From NCBI GenBank assembly GCA_003251635.1, contig QKEW01000011.1, positions 1 through 39,410 of the forward strand: a stretch of DNA of 39,410 nt, written 5' to 3'. The translations under genes and the position numbers were made by a program. Of this stretch, positions 23,160 through 31,975 are shown piece after piece. The notes below the pieces were generated by a model. That model saw only the letters and a program-made list of their open reading frames with translations, was not told the origin of the DNA and did no database searches. The stretch's first letter is position 1, and each line of letters opens with the position of its first letter. Source of the DNA: a bacterium (GTDB taxonomy: Bacteria; Patescibacteriota; Minisyncoccia; Moranbacterales; GWC2-37-73).

Positions 23160-24431
23160 ATGTTGGAAAAAATAAAACAAATTCTTAAAATAAAAGAATT
23201 ACGAAATAAATTGCTTTTCATTGTGGCAATTTTGATCGTTTTTAGAGTGGCAGCCAATATTCCTTTGCCTTGGGTTAATCATGCTCAGCTGGAGCAGCTT
23301 TTCGAAGGCAATCAATTCTTGGGACTTTTGAATATGTTTTCCGGCGGTGGAATTTCCAACATCTCCATTGTCTTGTTGGGTGTCGGTCCCTACATCACCG
23401 CTTCAATCATCATGCAACTTTTGACCATGATTGTGCCAAGGATCGAACAGCTCTATAAAGAGGAGGGTGAAACTGGGCGGCAAAAATTCAATATGTGGAC
23501 TCGCTGGCTAACTGTTCCATTGGCGGTTCTACAAACCTTTGCCATGGTTACTTTGCTCAAATCGCAAAATATTTTCGGAGATTTGAATTTCTTCCAAATG
23601 CTTACCATAATCATCGTGGCTACAACTGGAACGATTTTCTTGATGTGGCTGGGTGAATTGATTACCGAAAAGGGAATTGGTAACGGAGTCTCCTTTTTGA
23701 TTTTTGCTGGAATCGTAGCTGGTTTGCCAACTTCGATAGTGCGGGTTTTTTCTACTTTTGATTCGACGCAATTTTTTACCTACCTGCTTTTGATAGCGGT
23801 TTCATTGATTACAATTGCTGGAGTAGTTCTGATTTCAGAAGGACAAAGAAGCATCCCAATTTCCTACGCTAAGAGAATTCGGGGCGGGAAAACTTTTGGC
23901 GGCTCAACTACGCATTTGCCGCTTAGGGTCAATCAAGCTGGTGTTATTCCGATAATTTTCGCCATTTCTATTATGCTTTTCCCAACCATGGCGGCTTCTT
24001 TCTTGGCCAGAGTTAATAATGAAACAGTGGTGGGGGTTGCCAACTTTGTTAATAACCTTTTTCAAAACCAGCTTTTCTATGGTTTGTTATACTTTATTTT
24101 AGTTGTGCTCTTTACTTACTTCTATACGGCGGTGGTTTTTGATCCAACTAAGATTGCTGAGAATTTGCAAAAGCAAGGTGGTTATATTCCAGGAATTCGT
24201 CCAGGTCAAGCCACTGGTGATCACTTGTATAAGATCATGAATCGGATCACTTTGACAGGCTCTTTGTTTTTGGGGTTAATTGCTGTATTGCCTTTACTAG
24301 TTCAAGGAATCAGCGGGATTAAAACTTTTACTATCGGTGGAACCAGCATCTTAATCGTAGTTTCAGTGGTGATTGAAACTATCAAACAGATTGAAGGACA
24401 ACTTGTAATGCGCGATTACGAAGGATTTTAG
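23160..24431 (+). CDS. secY: Protein translocase subunit SecY
   Basis: SecY is the channel of the Sec translocon. The 423-residue protein has about ten membrane helices and the family blocks FRVAANIPLPWVN, the plug region around GLLNMFSGGGISNISI, YITASIIMQLLTMIVPRIEQ, EGQRSIPISYAKRI and the cytoplasmic loop GGYIPGIRPGQATGDHLYKI. Length is slightly short but complete. It carries secreted and membrane proteins such as the pilin and the 6526 product. No Shine-Dalgarno (CGATTCGATTA precedes the ATG). Confidence 0.97.
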   Translation: MLEKIKQILKIKELRNKLLFIVAILIVFRVAANIPLPWVNHAQLEQLFEGNQFLGLLNMFSGGGISNISIVLLGVGPYITASIIMQLLTMIVPRIEQLYKEEGETGRQKFNMWTRWLTVPLAVLQTFAMVTLLKSQNIFGDLNFFQMLTIIIVATTGTIFLMWLGELITEKGIGNGVSFLIFAGIVAGLPTSIVRVFSTFDSTQFFTYLLLIAVSLITIAGVVLISEGQRSIPISYAKRIRGGKTFGGSTTHLPLRVNQAGVIPIIFAISIMLFPTMAASFLARVNNETVVGVANFVNNLFQNQLFYGLLYFILVVLFTYFYTAVVFDPTKIAENLQKQGGYIPGIRPGQATGDHLYKIMNRITLTGSLFLGLIAVLPLLVQGISGIKTFTIGGTSILIVVSVVIETIKQIEGQLVMRDYEGF

Positions 24432-24464
24432 GGACATTTTTATCAAGATCTAAAAATAAGATTA

Positions 24465-25118
24465 ATGAATATTTTATTATTCGGGCCACAAGGAAGTGGC
24501 AAAGGAACACAAGCAGCTATTTTGGCTGAAAAGTTTGGCTTGAATCATATTGAAACCGGAAAAATTTTTCGTCAAATTTCAACAGAGGATAATGAACTAG
24601 GAAAAAAAGTTAAGGAATTTAACGAAGATAAAAAACTAGTACCGGATGAAATTACTTTGCAAATTTTGGAATTTTATTTGGCTAAAATCCCGTCAACTCG
24701 AGGATTAGTTTTGGATAGTGCTCCGCGAACCCAAGGACAAATCGAAGGAGTTGAGAAAATTTTCAATGATTTGAAAAGAGATATCGACGTGGCACTCTAT
24801 TTGACTTTGCCTTACGAAGATTCAGTTACTCGAATTGCCAAGAGATTCGTTTGTCAAGGCTGTGGAAAGAATTTTATTTTAGGTCAGCATATTCAAGCCG
24901 AGGACAAATCTTGTCCGGAGTGTGGCGGGGTGATATCGCAGCGAGTGGATGATAGTGAAGAAGGAGTCCGAAAAAGATTGGATGATTTTTATCAAAAAAC
25001 AATTCCAGTCATTGAACATTATCGAAAAAAAGGAATTTTAATTGAAGTCGATGGTCGCGGAAGCATTGAGCAGGTGACCGCTGAAATCATTGATAAAATT
25101 GAAAATCGTCATGTCTAA
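24465..25118 (+). CDS. adk: Adenylate kinase with zinc-finger LID
   Basis: Adk interconverts ATP, ADP and AMP. The 217-residue product has the P-loop GPQGSGKGT (7-15) and the LID domain with four Cys (CQGC 130-133; CPEC 150-153) that bind zinc, followed by QRVDDSEEGVRKRLDDF. The usual D-G-F/Y-P-R motif reads DSAPRT (84-89), a mild deviation. It sits between secY and map as in many bacteria, and its last 8 nt overlap map. Confidence 0.96.
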   Translation: MNILLFGPQGSGKGTQAAILAEKFGLNHIETGKIFRQISTEDNELGKKVKEFNEDKKLVPDEITLQILEFYLAKIPSTRGLVLDSAPRTQGQIEGVEKIFNDLKRDIDVALYLTLPYEDSVTRIAKRFVCQGCGKNFILGQHIQAEDKSCPECGGVISQRVDDSEEGVRKRLDDFYQKTIPVIEHYRKKGILIEVDGRGSIEQVTAEIIDKIENRHV

Positions 25119-25884
25119 AATATTCGTAAAAGACGAAGCATCCAAAGCGATTATGCGCGAAGCCGGAAGCCGGCTTTGTTTTGTAATGGAGAAATTGGCT
25201 GAAAAAATTGAACCGGGAGTCTCTACTGCTGAGTTGGATGAGCTGGCCGAAAAATTGATTTTAGAAAAAGATAGTCGCCCAGCTTTCAAGGGTTATGGTG
25301 AAAAATTCAATCCTTTTCCATCTACAATTTGCGCTTCAATCAACCAGGAAATTGTGCACGGAATTCCCAGTGAGAAAAGAATATTAAGGGAAGGGGATCT
25401 CTTCAAGATTGATATCGGCTTGGAGTATCAAGGATTTTTTGCGGATATGGCCAGAACTTTTCCGGTTGGAAAAATTAGTCCCAAAGCTCAAGACTTGATT
25501 GAAAAGACCGAGAAATGTTTTTGGTCGGGAGTTAATCGGATCAAGGAAGGGGTGCGGCTTAGTGAATATTCCAAGGGCGTGGAAGAATGCATAAAAAAAA
25601 CTCCCTATTCGATTGTGCGGGATTTGGTTGGACACGGTATTGGGCGCGCCTTGCATGAAGATCCTCAAGTGACAAATTATTTCGAACCTCAGATGCCTGA
25701 TCCGATTTTACGTGAAGGAATGGCTCTGGCTTTAGAGCCAATGATTAATGAGGGAACTTGGAAAACCAAAATGAGCAGGGATGGTTGGGTTTTTGAAACT
25801 GCTGATGGCAAACTCTCGGCCCACTATGAAAACACTATCTTGGTAACAAAAAAGGGAGTGGAGGTTTTGACGGTGAAAAAGTAG
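25111..25884 (+). CDS. map: Methionine aminopeptidase type I
   Basis: Map removes the initiator Met from new proteins. The 257-residue product contains the metal ligands in FKIDIGLEYQGFFADMARTF (two Asp), VGHGIGRALHEDPQV (His), LALEPMIN (Glu) and AHYENTILVT (Glu), and the substrate-site EIVHGIPSEKR. The start at 25111 (MSKIFVKDEASK) overlaps the adk stop by 8 nt. A strong terminator follows, ending the ribosomal block here rather than continuing to infA. Confidence 0.96.
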   Translation: MSKIFVKDEASKAIMREAGSRLCFVMEKLAEKIEPGVSTAELDELAEKLILEKDSRPAFKGYGEKFNPFPSTICASINQEIVHGIPSEKRILREGDLFKIDIGLEYQGFFADMARTFPVGKISPKAQDLIEKTEKCFWSGVNRIKEGVRLSEYSKGVEECIKKTPYSIVRDLVGHGIGRALHEDPQVTNYFEPQMPDPILREGMALALEPMINEGTWKTKMSRDGWVFETADGKLSAHYENTILVTKKGVEVLTVKK

Positions 25885-25913
25885 GTGCAATTTTTGGTTA
25901 GAGGAAAGAGAAA

Positions 25914-25948
25914 AGCCCAGACGCTGTTGACGGCGCTGGGCTTTTTGT
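25914..25948 (+). terminator. Terminator at the end of the ribosomal block
   Basis: AGCCCAG and CTGGGCT form the base of a hairpin (about 25914-25942), with a nested CGC/GCG in the loop region, and a T run follows. Confidence 0.9.
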
Positions 25949-25969
25949 TTTGAGAAACTCAAAGAGGAT

Positions 25970-26170
25970 TTACCACTTAAATATTACAGTGGCCTCATCG
26001 AATTCTCGAAGTTTTTCCTTGTTCTGTTCTGTCGTATCTGTGAATACGAACAGAAGAAGAGCAAGGAAAAGTATAAAAAAGAAAATGAACGCTGCAGTCT
26101 CTCCATTCATTTCCTTTCTTTCCTCTTTATCAGTTATTGGATTTGTAAAAATTCTTGAATTTGTTTGCAT
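25970..26170 (-). CDS. Hypothetical single-pass membrane protein (66 aa)
   Basis: The ATG at 26170 is preceded on the minus strand by GGAGGGAG, an excellent Shine-Dalgarno 8 nt upstream, so this start is preferred to a TTG further up. The product begins MQTNSRIFTNPITDKEERKE, has one very hydrophobic segment rich in Phe and Leu (about 29-45), and ends with a charged tail (TEQNKEKLREFDEATVIFKW). I do not recognise it. It is transcribed towards the map terminator. Palindromes at 26212-26225 and 26271-26288 upstream may be control sites. Confidence 0.65.
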   Translation of the reverse strand: MQTNSRIFTNPITDKEERKEMNGETAAFIFFFILFLALLLFVFTDTTEQNKEKLREFDEATVIFKW

Positions 26171-26211
26171 TGTCACTCCCTCCAATAAAACGGTTAATGG
26201 AATATGTATAA

Positions 26212-26288
26212 GCGCTAGTTAGCGCGAATTTTAAATAACAAAAATTATCCTTTCAAGTACGAAAAACAGAGCAAAATGCCTATTTTGC
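26212..26288. promoter_or_regulatory. Two palindromes in the divergent region before ruvX
   Basis: GCGCTAGTTAGCGC (26212-26225) is a 6-bp inverted repeat with a 2-nt centre. GCAAAATGCCTATTTTGC (26271-26288) is a 7-bp inverted repeat with a 4-nt centre. Both lie between the divergent minus-strand peptide gene and ruvX, where operators would be expected. Function is inference. Confidence 0.4.
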
Positions 26289-26305
26289 GCGTTTCAAAGG
26301 GTAAT

Positions 26306-26333
26306 TTGACAAAATTTCAATTTAATTTACCAT
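26306..26333 (+). promoter_or_regulatory. Putative ruvX promoter, TTGACA-16-TACCAT
   Basis: A perfect TTGACA (26306-26311) is followed after 16 nt by a weak TACCAT (26328-26333), about 23 nt before the ruvX ATG. Confidence 0.45.
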
Positions 26334-26356
26334 TAAGTTAATTGTAGCATAAATCT

Positions 26357-26797
26357 ATGAAAAAAGCAAGGCTTGAGCCAGAATTGGCTCAAACAGGAAA
26401 ATCTCTGGGAATCGATTTTGGCCGAAGTAAAATCGGGCTGGCTTGGGCTGAAAATGAGACCAAGATAGCTTTTGTTTTGGATGTGTGGAAAAATGATGAG
26501 AATTTTTGGAGCAAACTAAAAAATTTTTGTCAGCAGGAAGTGATAGGGCGGATTATTGTTGGCTGGCCTTTTGGTCAAAATAATCCTAATCAGAAAGTTG
26601 AGGATATTTCTCGATTGGAAAAATTTCTGGAAAAAGTTGAGCAAGAGACTGGGATTTTAGTCGAAAGGGAAAATGAGATGTTTACAACTCGCATGGCGCA
26701 AAACAATTTGAGGGAGCGGGGTGATAAGAAAATTTCTCAAAAGGACGATGGGGAGTCAGCTCGGATAATTTTGCAAAGTTGGCTGGATAGGCATTGA
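26357..26797 (+). CDS. ruvX: YqgF/RuvX-family Holliday-junction resolvase-like nuclease
   Basis: The family has an RNase H-like fold and is linked to Holliday-junction resolution or, in E. coli, 16S rRNA 5' processing. The 146-residue product has SLGIDFGRSKIGLAW (Asp20), IIVGWPFGQNN and QKDDGESARIILQSWLD, matching the three acidic motifs. About 14 extra residues precede the first strand. It ends in TGA. No Shine-Dalgarno. Confidence 0.9.
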   Translation: MKKARLEPELAQTGKSLGIDFGRSKIGLAWAENETKIAFVLDVWKNDENFWSKLKNFCQQEVIGRIIVGWPFGQNNPNQKVEDISRLEKFLEKVEQETGILVERENEMFTTRMAQNNLRERGDKKISQKDDGESARIILQSWLDRH

Positions 26798-26802
26798 TTT
26801 AT

Positions 26803-26832
26803 TGTAGGAATTTTTGAAATTTATGTTATAAT
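26803..26832 (+). promoter_or_regulatory. Promoter of first glycosyltransferase gene, TTGTAG-18-TATAAT
   Basis: TTGTAG (26803-26808), 18 nt, TATAAT (26827-26832). The leader of about 70 nt contains a weak hairpin ending in a T run (about 26858-26885), possibly a partial attenuator. Confidence 0.5.
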
Positions 26833-26910
26833 GGGATTGTAAATGATTAATTTTTTCTACCAGACCAGTTAGTGGAGGTTTTTTCGCGAATTGGTTGAAT
26901 AATAAAAATA

Positions 26911-27666
26911 ATGGATAATCAAGGAATTTTTTTGTCAATCGTTATTCCAGCTTACAATGAAGGTGGACGCAAAGGTGATGAATTTAGAAAAAACTTTCAA
27001 CAAATTGCAGACTATTTCGAAAAGAAAAATCTCAGTTACGAAGTGATTGTGGTCAATGATGGATCCAAGGATAATACCGCTGAATTTGTTAAGGGTATTG
27101 CGCCGATTGTGAAGAATTTTCACTTGATTGATCGCAAGGAGAATCGCGGTAAATGGTTTTCAGTGCGAGAGGGATTTTTGGCGGCTAAAGGAAAATTTGC
27201 CCTGTTGACTGACGCGGATGCAGCTACGGCCATTGATAATTTGGAAGGTTTTTTGCCTCATCTGGAAAAAGGGGAGGATGTGGTTATTGGCTCGCGAGAT
27301 TTGAAAGAGGCTAAAATTGAAAAACATCAGCCAAAATGGAAAGAATTTTTGGGCGATGCTGGAAATATTTTCATTCAATTCATAGTTGGTCTGCGAGGCA
27401 TTGAAGATACGCAATGCGGTTTCAAAACACTATCGAGAAAAGCAATTGAAAATATTGTTCCGATGATGAAGGTTGATCGTTGGGGTGGTGATTTTGAAAT
27501 GTTGATGTTGGCCAAAAAATTCAAATACAAAATCACAGAAGTGCCGGTAATATGGGTGGACGCTGGACAGAGCTTGGTCAATGTTCGCGCCTACATAAAT
27601 ACATTCAAAGAATTGTTTCAGGTTAGGTGGCGAATGATGACGGGTCAATATAGATTAAAAAAGTAG
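26911..27666 (+). CDS. Family 2 glycosyltransferase, polyprenyl-phosphate-mannosyltransferase-like
   Basis: A 251-residue GT2 enzyme of the dolichyl/polyprenyl-phosphate sugar transferase type. It has SIVIPAYNEGGRKGDEF, VIVVNDGSKDNT, the Asp-rich LLTDADAATAI for metal and nucleotide-sugar binding, VVIGSR, and the late block DTQCGFKTLSRKAI. No C-terminal membrane domain is seen, so it would act at the inner face of the membrane, loading a sugar onto a lipid carrier for surface glycans. The next gene is a paralogue. Sugar and acceptor are unknown. Confidence 0.88.
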   Translation: MDNQGIFLSIVIPAYNEGGRKGDEFRKNFQQIADYFEKKNLSYEVIVVNDGSKDNTAEFVKGIAPIVKNFHLIDRKENRGKWFSVREGFLAAKGKFALLTDADAATAIDNLEGFLPHLEKGEDVVIGSRDLKEAKIEKHQPKWKEFLGDAGNIFIQFIVGLRGIEDTQCGFKTLSRKAIENIVPMMKVDRWGGDFEMLMLAKKFKYKITEVPVIWVDAGQSLVNVRAYINTFKELFQVRWRMMTGQYRLKK

Positions 27667-27793
27667 TTTTTAAAATTATTCCAAAAGATGCCTTAACATT
27701 GTTTTCAGATTTGAAAATATTTGAATATAAAATTGTGAAAAGCTAAATTTATTGGAATTTTTGGGTGGACAGTAATTTTTATTCAGATGAAAT

Positions 27794-28570
27794 ATGACGC
27801 CATATTTATCAGTAATTGTTATTGCATTTCAAGAGGGTGAGTTGATTGGAAGAACATTGCTAGAAATCGATCATTATTTGCGACAAAAAGATTATTTGTA
27901 CGAAATCATAATTGTAGTTGATGGAAAAAGCAGTAAAAATACAGGCGAAATTGCTAAAAATTACGCTCAAAGAATAAATAATTTGAAAGTAATTGAAAAC
28001 GATGGCAATAATGGAAAGGGTTACGGGGTTAGGCGGGGACTACTGGAATCAAAGGGAAAATTTCGAGTTTTTTTGGACGCGGACGGCTCAACTTCAATTG
28101 GACATTTGGATAAGTTTTTGCCGGAATTGGAAAATGGTTCAGATGTTGTGATTGGATCGCGTTATTTGAAGGATTCTTTTATTCAGGTTCATCAGCCTAA
28201 ATATCGAGAATTTCTGGGTATTGTTAGCAATTTTATTATAAGATTAGTTTTGGGACTTTGGGATTATCCGGATACTCAGTGTGGATTCAAGGCTTTTTCC
28301 GAGAAAGCAGCTAAAGAAATAGGTGAGAAAACGGTGGTTAATAGGTTTGGTTTTGACTTCGAGTTGATTGCGGTTGCTAAAATTTTGAATTTAAAAATTA
28401 AACAATTACCGGTGCGTTGGCTTAATGAAAGTAATTCTGCAGTGAAGTTGATTGGTCCAAATAGTTTTTTGCAGGCACTGGGAGATTTAATGAAAACCAG
28501 ATGGCGCATTTTTCGAGGACATTATAATAGTGAGCAAATTAAGAAAATTCAAAAAAATAAAAATAAATAA
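27794..28570 (+). CDS. Family 2 glycosyltransferase, paralogue of the preceding gene
   Basis: A 258-residue GT2 enzyme aligning end to end with the 26911 product. Shared blocks are IIVVDGKSSKNTGE, FLDADGSTSIGHLDKFLPEL, VVIGSRYLK, HQPKYREFLG, DTQCGFKAFSEKAA and a common C-terminal MKTRWRIFRGHY. The two have clearly diverged, so the duplication is old and they may use different sugars or acceptors. A 127-nt AT-rich gap separates them with no obvious terminator or promoter. It ends in a Lys/Asn-rich tail. Confidence 0.87.
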   Translation: MTPYLSVIVIAFQEGELIGRTLLEIDHYLRQKDYLYEIIIVVDGKSSKNTGEIAKNYAQRINNLKVIENDGNNGKGYGVRRGLLESKGKFRVFLDADGSTSIGHLDKFLPELENGSDVVIGSRYLKDSFIQVHQPKYREFLGIVSNFIIRLVLGLWDYPDTQCGFKAFSEKAAKEIGEKTVVNRFGFDFELIAVAKILNLKIKQLPVRWLNESNSAVKLIGPNSFLQALGDLMKTRWRIFRGHYNSEQIKKIQKNKNK

Positions 28571-28617
28571 GGTACGTTTTAGTCTCATTTTATGGGCTTA
28601 AATCGACTTAAAAAAAC

Positions 28618-29730
28618 GTGAATATAAATGTGGTAAATGCTGATTCTTCTAAAAACGAAGCTGATTCGTTAAAAGAAGAAAAAAATAAAAATCAAACAAT
28701 CAAGGAGGATGATAATAAATCGGTTTCTGAATTGAGGCAGGATTTGGTTACTGGTGATTGGGTGGTCATAGCTACTGGACGAGCCAAGCGACCAGATGAG
28801 TTTGCGGCCTTTGAAAGAATAAAGAATGATAGCGGAATTGAAAAATGTCTATTTGAGGATCCGGTGGCTAGTGGACAGGAACCGGACACGTTGATTTATT
28901 ATAAAGAGGATGGAGATTGGACTTTACGGGTTTTTCCTAATAAATATCCATCTTTTTCTCGCGGTAAGCTACCTAAAAAAATCGAAAGTGGTCCCTATTT
29001 TGCCATGAATGGAAGCGGGTATCATGAAATTATTGCAACCCGAGATCATTATCATCATTTGCAGGAAATGGAAGATTTTGAAATTGCTGAGGTTTTCGAT
29101 GCTTTCCAAGATAGATATTTGGATTTGATGAATCGAAAAAGTGTTAACTACATTGTTATTTTTCATAACTATGGCAAAGAAGCTGGGGCTTCCATTGCTC
29201 ATCCGCATTCTCAATTAGTTGCTATTCCGGTTATTTCACCCTATATCAGTCAGGAATTGCAAGGGTCAGAGATTTATTATAAGAAAAACAAACACTGTGT
29301 TTATTGTACGATGGCTGAATATGAAAGCGAAAAGAAAGAACGAGTTGTTTTTGAAAACGATGAATTCATTGCTTTTTGTCCTTTTTCTTCACGAGCAGCT
29401 TTTGAAGTTTGGGTTATGCCAAAAAAACACCAACCTTATTTTGAAAGAATAACCAATTCGGAAAAAATAAAATTGGCTGAAGTTTTTGGTAAAGCGCTTA
29501 ATTCGATTTGGTTGGCCTTGAAAGATCCTCCTTATAATTTTTATATCCACACCGCCCCTTGTGACGGAAAAGATTACCCACGCTTTCATTGGCATATTGA
29601 AATTTTACCGCACACTTCAACTTGGGCTGGATTTGAACTGGAAACCGGGATTGAAATTTCCACCATCCAACCTGAAGTGGCCGCCCAATATCTAAGAGAT
29701 ATTATTAATAAAAAACAAAATGAAAATTAA
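28618..29730 (+). CDS. galT: Galactose-1-phosphate uridylyltransferase family
   Basis: GalT exchanges UMP between UDP-glucose and galactose-1-phosphate (Leloir pathway) through a uridylylated His. The HIT-fold active site is SIAHPHSQL (His195, His197, Gln199); DLVTGDWVVIATGRAKRPDE, GYHEIIATRDHYHHL and the C-terminal HWHIEILPHTSTWAGFE are family blocks, and CVYC is a possible metal site. The open frame starts with GTG at 28618 and has a Lys/Glu/Asn-rich lead of about 36 residues before the conserved region, so the true start may be later. Related nucleotide-phosphorylase activity cannot be excluded. It may supply UDP-sugars to the GT2 enzymes. It overlaps the pilin gene by 11 nt. Confidence 0.82.
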   Translation: MNINVVNADSSKNEADSLKEEKNKNQTIKEDDNKSVSELRQDLVTGDWVVIATGRAKRPDEFAAFERIKNDSGIEKCLFEDPVASGQEPDTLIYYKEDGDWTLRVFPNKYPSFSRGKLPKKIESGPYFAMNGSGYHEIIATRDHYHHLQEMEDFEIAEVFDAFQDRYLDLMNRKSVNYIVIFHNYGKEAGASIAHPHSQLVAIPVISPYISQELQGSEIYYKKNKHCVYCTMAEYESEKKERVVFENDEFIAFCPFSSRAAFEVWVMPKKHQPYFERITNSEKIKLAEVFGKALNSIWLALKDPPYNFYIHTAPCDGKDYPRFHWHIEILPHTSTWAGFELETGIEISTIQPEVAAQYLRDIINKKQNEN

Positions 29731-30214
29731 TTTGATTGAAAAAAAGATTCAAAATAAGAATGGTTTTACTTTGGTTGAGTTGATGGCGACCATTGCTATT
29801 ATTGGAATTTTAGCGGGGATAATTTTGGTCAGCGTTAGTTCAGCCAGAGAGAGAGCTAGGGATGGGGCGGCTTATGTCACAATCGCCAGCACCCAAGGAG
29901 CGGCTTTTAAATGTTTAACCAGTGGTAATTCAACAGCTGCCCTAAAAAGTATTCCGGCTCCATCAGCTGGAGGTTCTATTTGTACGGTTACTGGTTATCC
30001 AAAATGGCCAAGTCTTGGGACTGGCAGTGATTGGGGCTATGCAGATTTTTCTTGGTGCTTGCTTTCGGATGAAAGTGATTGCTCTGTTTATAGCGATGGA
30101 ACTTGCGGGGGAAATAGGGCTAATGGACATTTTTGTTACAGATTTGAAAACAGTGCTGATGAAAACCGATATGTGACTTGTACTCAAAGTGGTTGCGTGA
30201 AGAGCGGATTTTAA
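29720..30214 (+). CDS. Type IV pilin-like protein (prepilin)
   Basis: A 164-residue prepilin with the class III signal NGFTLVELMATIAIIGILAG: cleavage after Gly15, Phe16 first, Glu20 at position +5. The mature domain has several Cys residues (near SICTVTGYPKW, SWCLLSDESDC, GTCGG, FCYRF, TCTQSGC) that could form disulfides. Pilins build type IV pili, used for attachment and DNA uptake, which fits the ComEC proteins in the window, although no other pilus gene is here; PilD, PilB and PilC must be elsewhere. It overlaps the galT end by 11 nt. Confidence 0.88.
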   Translation: MKINLIEKKIQNKNGFTLVELMATIAIIGILAGIILVSVSSARERARDGAAYVTIASTQGAAFKCLTSGNSTAALKSIPAPSAGGSICTVTGYPKWPSLGTGSDWGYADFSWCLLSDESDCSVYSDGTCGGNRANGHFCYRFENSADENRYVTCTQSGCVKSGF

Positions 30215-30251
30215 ATTATAGTCTAAGAAAAAAAGAATTAAGTTGAACCGT

Positions 30252-31019
30252 ATGGATAAATATGTTATTGGAAATTTGAAAATGAACTTGTTGACTCAGG
30301 CGGAGCGCGATCATTATCTTAAATCTTTTATTGATGAAGTGTATAAAGCTGGAAAATTCAAAAGTCGGTTGATTATTTGTCCGCCGTCTTTTCATTTGGA
30401 GAAATTTATTGATTTTTTCCGCGGAAAAAAAGTTTCCGTCGGTGCTCAAAATATTTACTTTGAGCAAAGAGGTTCTTTTACCGGAGAAATTTCAGCTTTG
30501 ATGATAAAAAGTTTTGGCGCAGAGTGGGTAATTGTTGGCCATAGTGAAAGGCGGAGGCTTTTTGGAGAAACTGACGAAGTTTGCAATTTGAAATTAAGAG
30601 CGGCGCTGGAGGAAAAAATAAAACCTATTTTGTGTGTGGGTGAAAATTTGGATCAACGTAAAAATGATCTGACTTTTGAAGTTGTTTCCAGGCAAATCGA
30701 ATCCGCCTTGAAAGAAGTGGTCAGTACTCAAATAGATAAATTAATTATTGCCTATGAACCGATTTGGTCAGTCGGCAGTGATGAGATTCCAAGCAGTGAT
30801 GAGGTTATGCAAGTTAAAATTTTAATTCGAAAAAAAATATCCGAGCTTTACAGTCCGGTTTTAGCAGAAAAAGTCCCAATTCTTTATGGCGGTTCAGTTA
30901 AGCCTAAAAATGTTAAACAGCTTTGCCTGGAAGCGGGAATGGATGGAGTTTTGGTTGGAAGAGAAAGTTTGGTTCCGGGAGAATTTTTAAAAATTGTTCA
31001 AAGTATTGATAAAAATTAA
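30252..31019 (+). CDS. tpiA: Triosephosphate isomerase
   Basis: TpiA interconverts DHAP and glyceraldehyde-3-phosphate. The 255-residue product from the ATG at 30252 starts MDKYVIGNLKMN (Asn8, Lys10), with GHSERRRLFGE (catalytic His), YEPIWSVGS (catalytic Glu) and LYGGSVKPKN (phosphate loop). All catalytic residues are present. An upstream TTG is less likely. Followed by fba after 45 nt. Confidence 0.96.
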   Translation: MDKYVIGNLKMNLLTQAERDHYLKSFIDEVYKAGKFKSRLIICPPSFHLEKFIDFFRGKKVSVGAQNIYFEQRGSFTGEISALMIKSFGAEWVIVGHSERRRLFGETDEVCNLKLRAALEEKIKPILCVGENLDQRKNDLTFEVVSRQIESALKEVVSTQIDKLIIAYEPIWSVGSDEIPSSDEVMQVKILIRKKISELYSPVLAEKVPILYGGSVKPKNVKQLCLEAGMDGVLVGRESLVPGEFLKIVQSIDKN

Positions 31020-31064
31020 AAAACTGATTGCCGTCAGATAATTGCCGGCTAGGTTAAATTATTT

Positions 31065-31931
31065 ATGATTACCTCAGTAAAGGAAATTTTGGTTAAAGCC
31101 AGAAAGGAAGGTTATGCGGTTGGGGCTTTTAATACTGTTAATTTGGAAACAACCAGAGCGATAGTGGAGGCGGCCCATGAATTAAAAGCTCCAGTTATAA
31201 TTCAAATCACCGAAAAGACCATGGAGTACGGTGGTGGTCGAGGCATGTTTCATTTGGTAAAAAATGATGCTGAATTTTATGCCCCGGAAATTCCATTGGG
31301 AATCCATTTGGATCACGGAAAAAGTTTTGAACTTATCGAACGCTGCAGTGAAATTGGATTTTCTTCGGTTATGTATGACGGCTCTCGAAAGGAATATGTT
31401 GATAATTTGATGATGACGAAAAAAATAGTAGATTTTTGTCATTCGCGCAACATTGATGTTCAGGGTGAACTCGGTAGCGTCCCTTATCTAGGGGAATTTG
31501 AAATGAAGGACGAGGATTGGGATCAATATATGACTGATCCGGATCAAGCGCAAGACTTTGTCAAACAAACGGAAATTGATACTTTGGCAGTGGCAATTGG
31601 AAATGCGCATGGTTTCTTCAAAGAAAGAAGTGAGCCTGATTATGATCGCTTGGAAAAAATTTCCAAAAAAGTTTCCATACCTTTGATTTTGCATGGAGCT
31701 TCTGATTGGGAAGCGGAGAGAGTTCGTCAAGTTGTTAAGCGGGGAATATCTTGTTTCAATGTTGATACGGCAACTCGTATCGCCTTTATTAATTCTTTGA
31801 CTAAACAAATCAAGAGCCAGGCCGGAGGAGCATCTTTTGATGTCCGCAAGCTTTTAGGACAATCACGAGATGCGGTCAAGGAAGTTGTTAAGCAAAAAAT
31901 TATTTCTTTTGGTAGTGAAGGCAAAGCTTGA
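31065..31931 (+). CDS. fba: Class II fructose-bisphosphate aldolase
   Basis: It splits fructose-1,6-bisphosphate into the two triose phosphates. The 288-residue product has the zinc and catalytic motifs GIHLDHGKS, SVMYDGSRKEYVDN, GELGSV, AIGNAHGFF, LHGASDWE and FNVDTATR. Because the insertion GEFEMKDEDWDQYMTDPDQA lies between GELGSV and the second metal site, it resembles the bacterial GatY/KbaY/Fba class II group. Co-directional with tpiA, its metabolic partner; a terminator follows. Confidence 0.95.
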   Translation: MITSVKEILVKARKEGYAVGAFNTVNLETTRAIVEAAHELKAPVIIQITEKTMEYGGGRGMFHLVKNDAEFYAPEIPLGIHLDHGKSFELIERCSEIGFSSVMYDGSRKEYVDNLMMTKKIVDFCHSRNIDVQGELGSVPYLGEFEMKDEDWDQYMTDPDQAQDFVKQTEIDTLAVAIGNAHGFFKERSEPDYDRLEKISKKVSIPLILHGASDWEAERVRQVVKRGISCFNVDTATRIAFINSLTKQIKSQAGGASFDVRKLLGQSRDAVKEVVKQKIISFGSEGKA

Positions 31932-31975
31932 TTTAATCGGCCTGCTTTGAATGACTCTAAAATTCTAGTTTTCTC

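Noticed and set aside
26858-26885. Terminator in the leader of the first glycosyltransferase gene
   Set aside because: A T run is present but the stem is only a few base pairs, too weak to call.
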